Shown piece after piece: positions 5,389-5,417 of a stretch of 5,417 nucleotides of DNA. The notes below the pieces were generated by a model that was not told the DNA's origin, did not search any database, and worked only from the letters and a program-made list of their open reading frames with translations. Positions within the stretch are counted from its first letter, which is position 1. Every line of letters begins with the position of its first letter. This DNA comes from Lachnospiraceae bacterium (GTDB lineage Bacteria; Bacillota_A; Clostridia; Lachnospirales; Lachnospiraceae). The stretch spans positions 1-5,417 of the forward strand of contig JAFZAZ010000010.1 of the NCBI GenBank assembly GCA_017561985.1, written 5' to 3'. The position numbers and the translations under genes are program-made.

Positions 5389-5417
5389 TACAAGCATCTT
5401 AGCATAGAAGAACGAAG
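5383..5417 (+). CDS. IS30-family transposase, first 11 codons (cut by window edge)
   Basis: Translation gives MNYKHLSIEER, the characteristic opening of IS30-family transposases, where it leads into an N-terminal helix-turn-helix that binds the element ends. GGGAG (5372-5376) lies six bases before the ATG. The DDE catalytic domain is beyond the window, so activity cannot be judged. The identification rests on a short but distinctive peptide together with the AT-rich IS-like leader. Confidence 0.7.
   Translation, partial: MNYKHLSIEER

Larger units (their letters stand above)
5281..5417 (+). mobile_element. Left end of an IS30-family insertion sequence (cut by window edge)
   Basis: Base composition drops sharply to AT-rich after the terminator at 5277, and an IS30-type transposase begins at 5383. 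The left terminal inverted repeat probably lies in 5289-5310 (around ACTTTCAAGTGCAACACC), but the matching right end is outside the window, so the exact boundary and the short target duplication cannot be seen. The start given here is approximate. The element inserted just downstream of an intact terminator and breaks no gene visible here. Confidence 0.65.

Noticed and set aside
1..5417. CRISPR array, tRNA, rRNA or a defence gene cluster
   Set aside because: No regularly spaced repeats, no cloverleaf-like sequence and no nuclease, methylase or toxin-antitoxin genes were seen.

Overview
The window looks like chromosomal DNA of an anaerobic Firmicute of the class Clostridia (Lachnospiraceae/Oscillospiraceae-like). 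The grounds are strong GGAGG-type ribosome binding sites, a Thr/Pro/Ala-rich linker behind a lipobox, an ECF sigma factor translationally coupled to a single-pass membrane protein, and a moderately GC-rich coding style interrupted by an AT-richer insertion sequence. The assignment rests on style only; no marker gene for taxonomy is present.

Layout. Positions 1-622 (minus strand) are the first 207 codons of clpB, cut by the window edge just before its first Walker A motif. Positions 623-891 are a divergent regulatory region. It holds a clpB promoter and leader hairpin on the minus strand, three TTACAT-type boxes, and an extended -10 promoter plus a short dyad on the plus strand. Positions 892-2478 encode a large secreted lipoprotein of unknown function, closed by a good terminator. 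Positions 2616-3533 encode a CorA-type magnesium/divalent cation channel with its own consensus-like promoter and terminator. Positions 3693-5215 are a two-gene operon: an ECF sigma factor overlapping by ATGA with a single-pass membrane protein that is the likely anti-sigma/sensor. A 12-bp-stem terminator ends it at 5277. The last ~135 bases are the left end of an IS30-family insertion sequence, with the first 11 codons of its transposase.

How the parts relate. Each gene or pair appears to be its own transcription unit. The sigma factor and its coupled membrane partner form a classic signal-transduction pair. A 15-base sequence is shared between the clpB upstream region and the sigma-factor upstream region, where a second, inverted copy of its core makes a 13-bp inverted repeat; this hints at common regulation of clpB and the sigma operon. 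I see no defence system, CRISPR array, RNA gene or prophage. The strongest unusual signals are the IS leader hairpin that would hide the transposase ribosome binding site and start codon, the shared intergenic element, and the tandem boxes between clpB and the lipoprotein gene.
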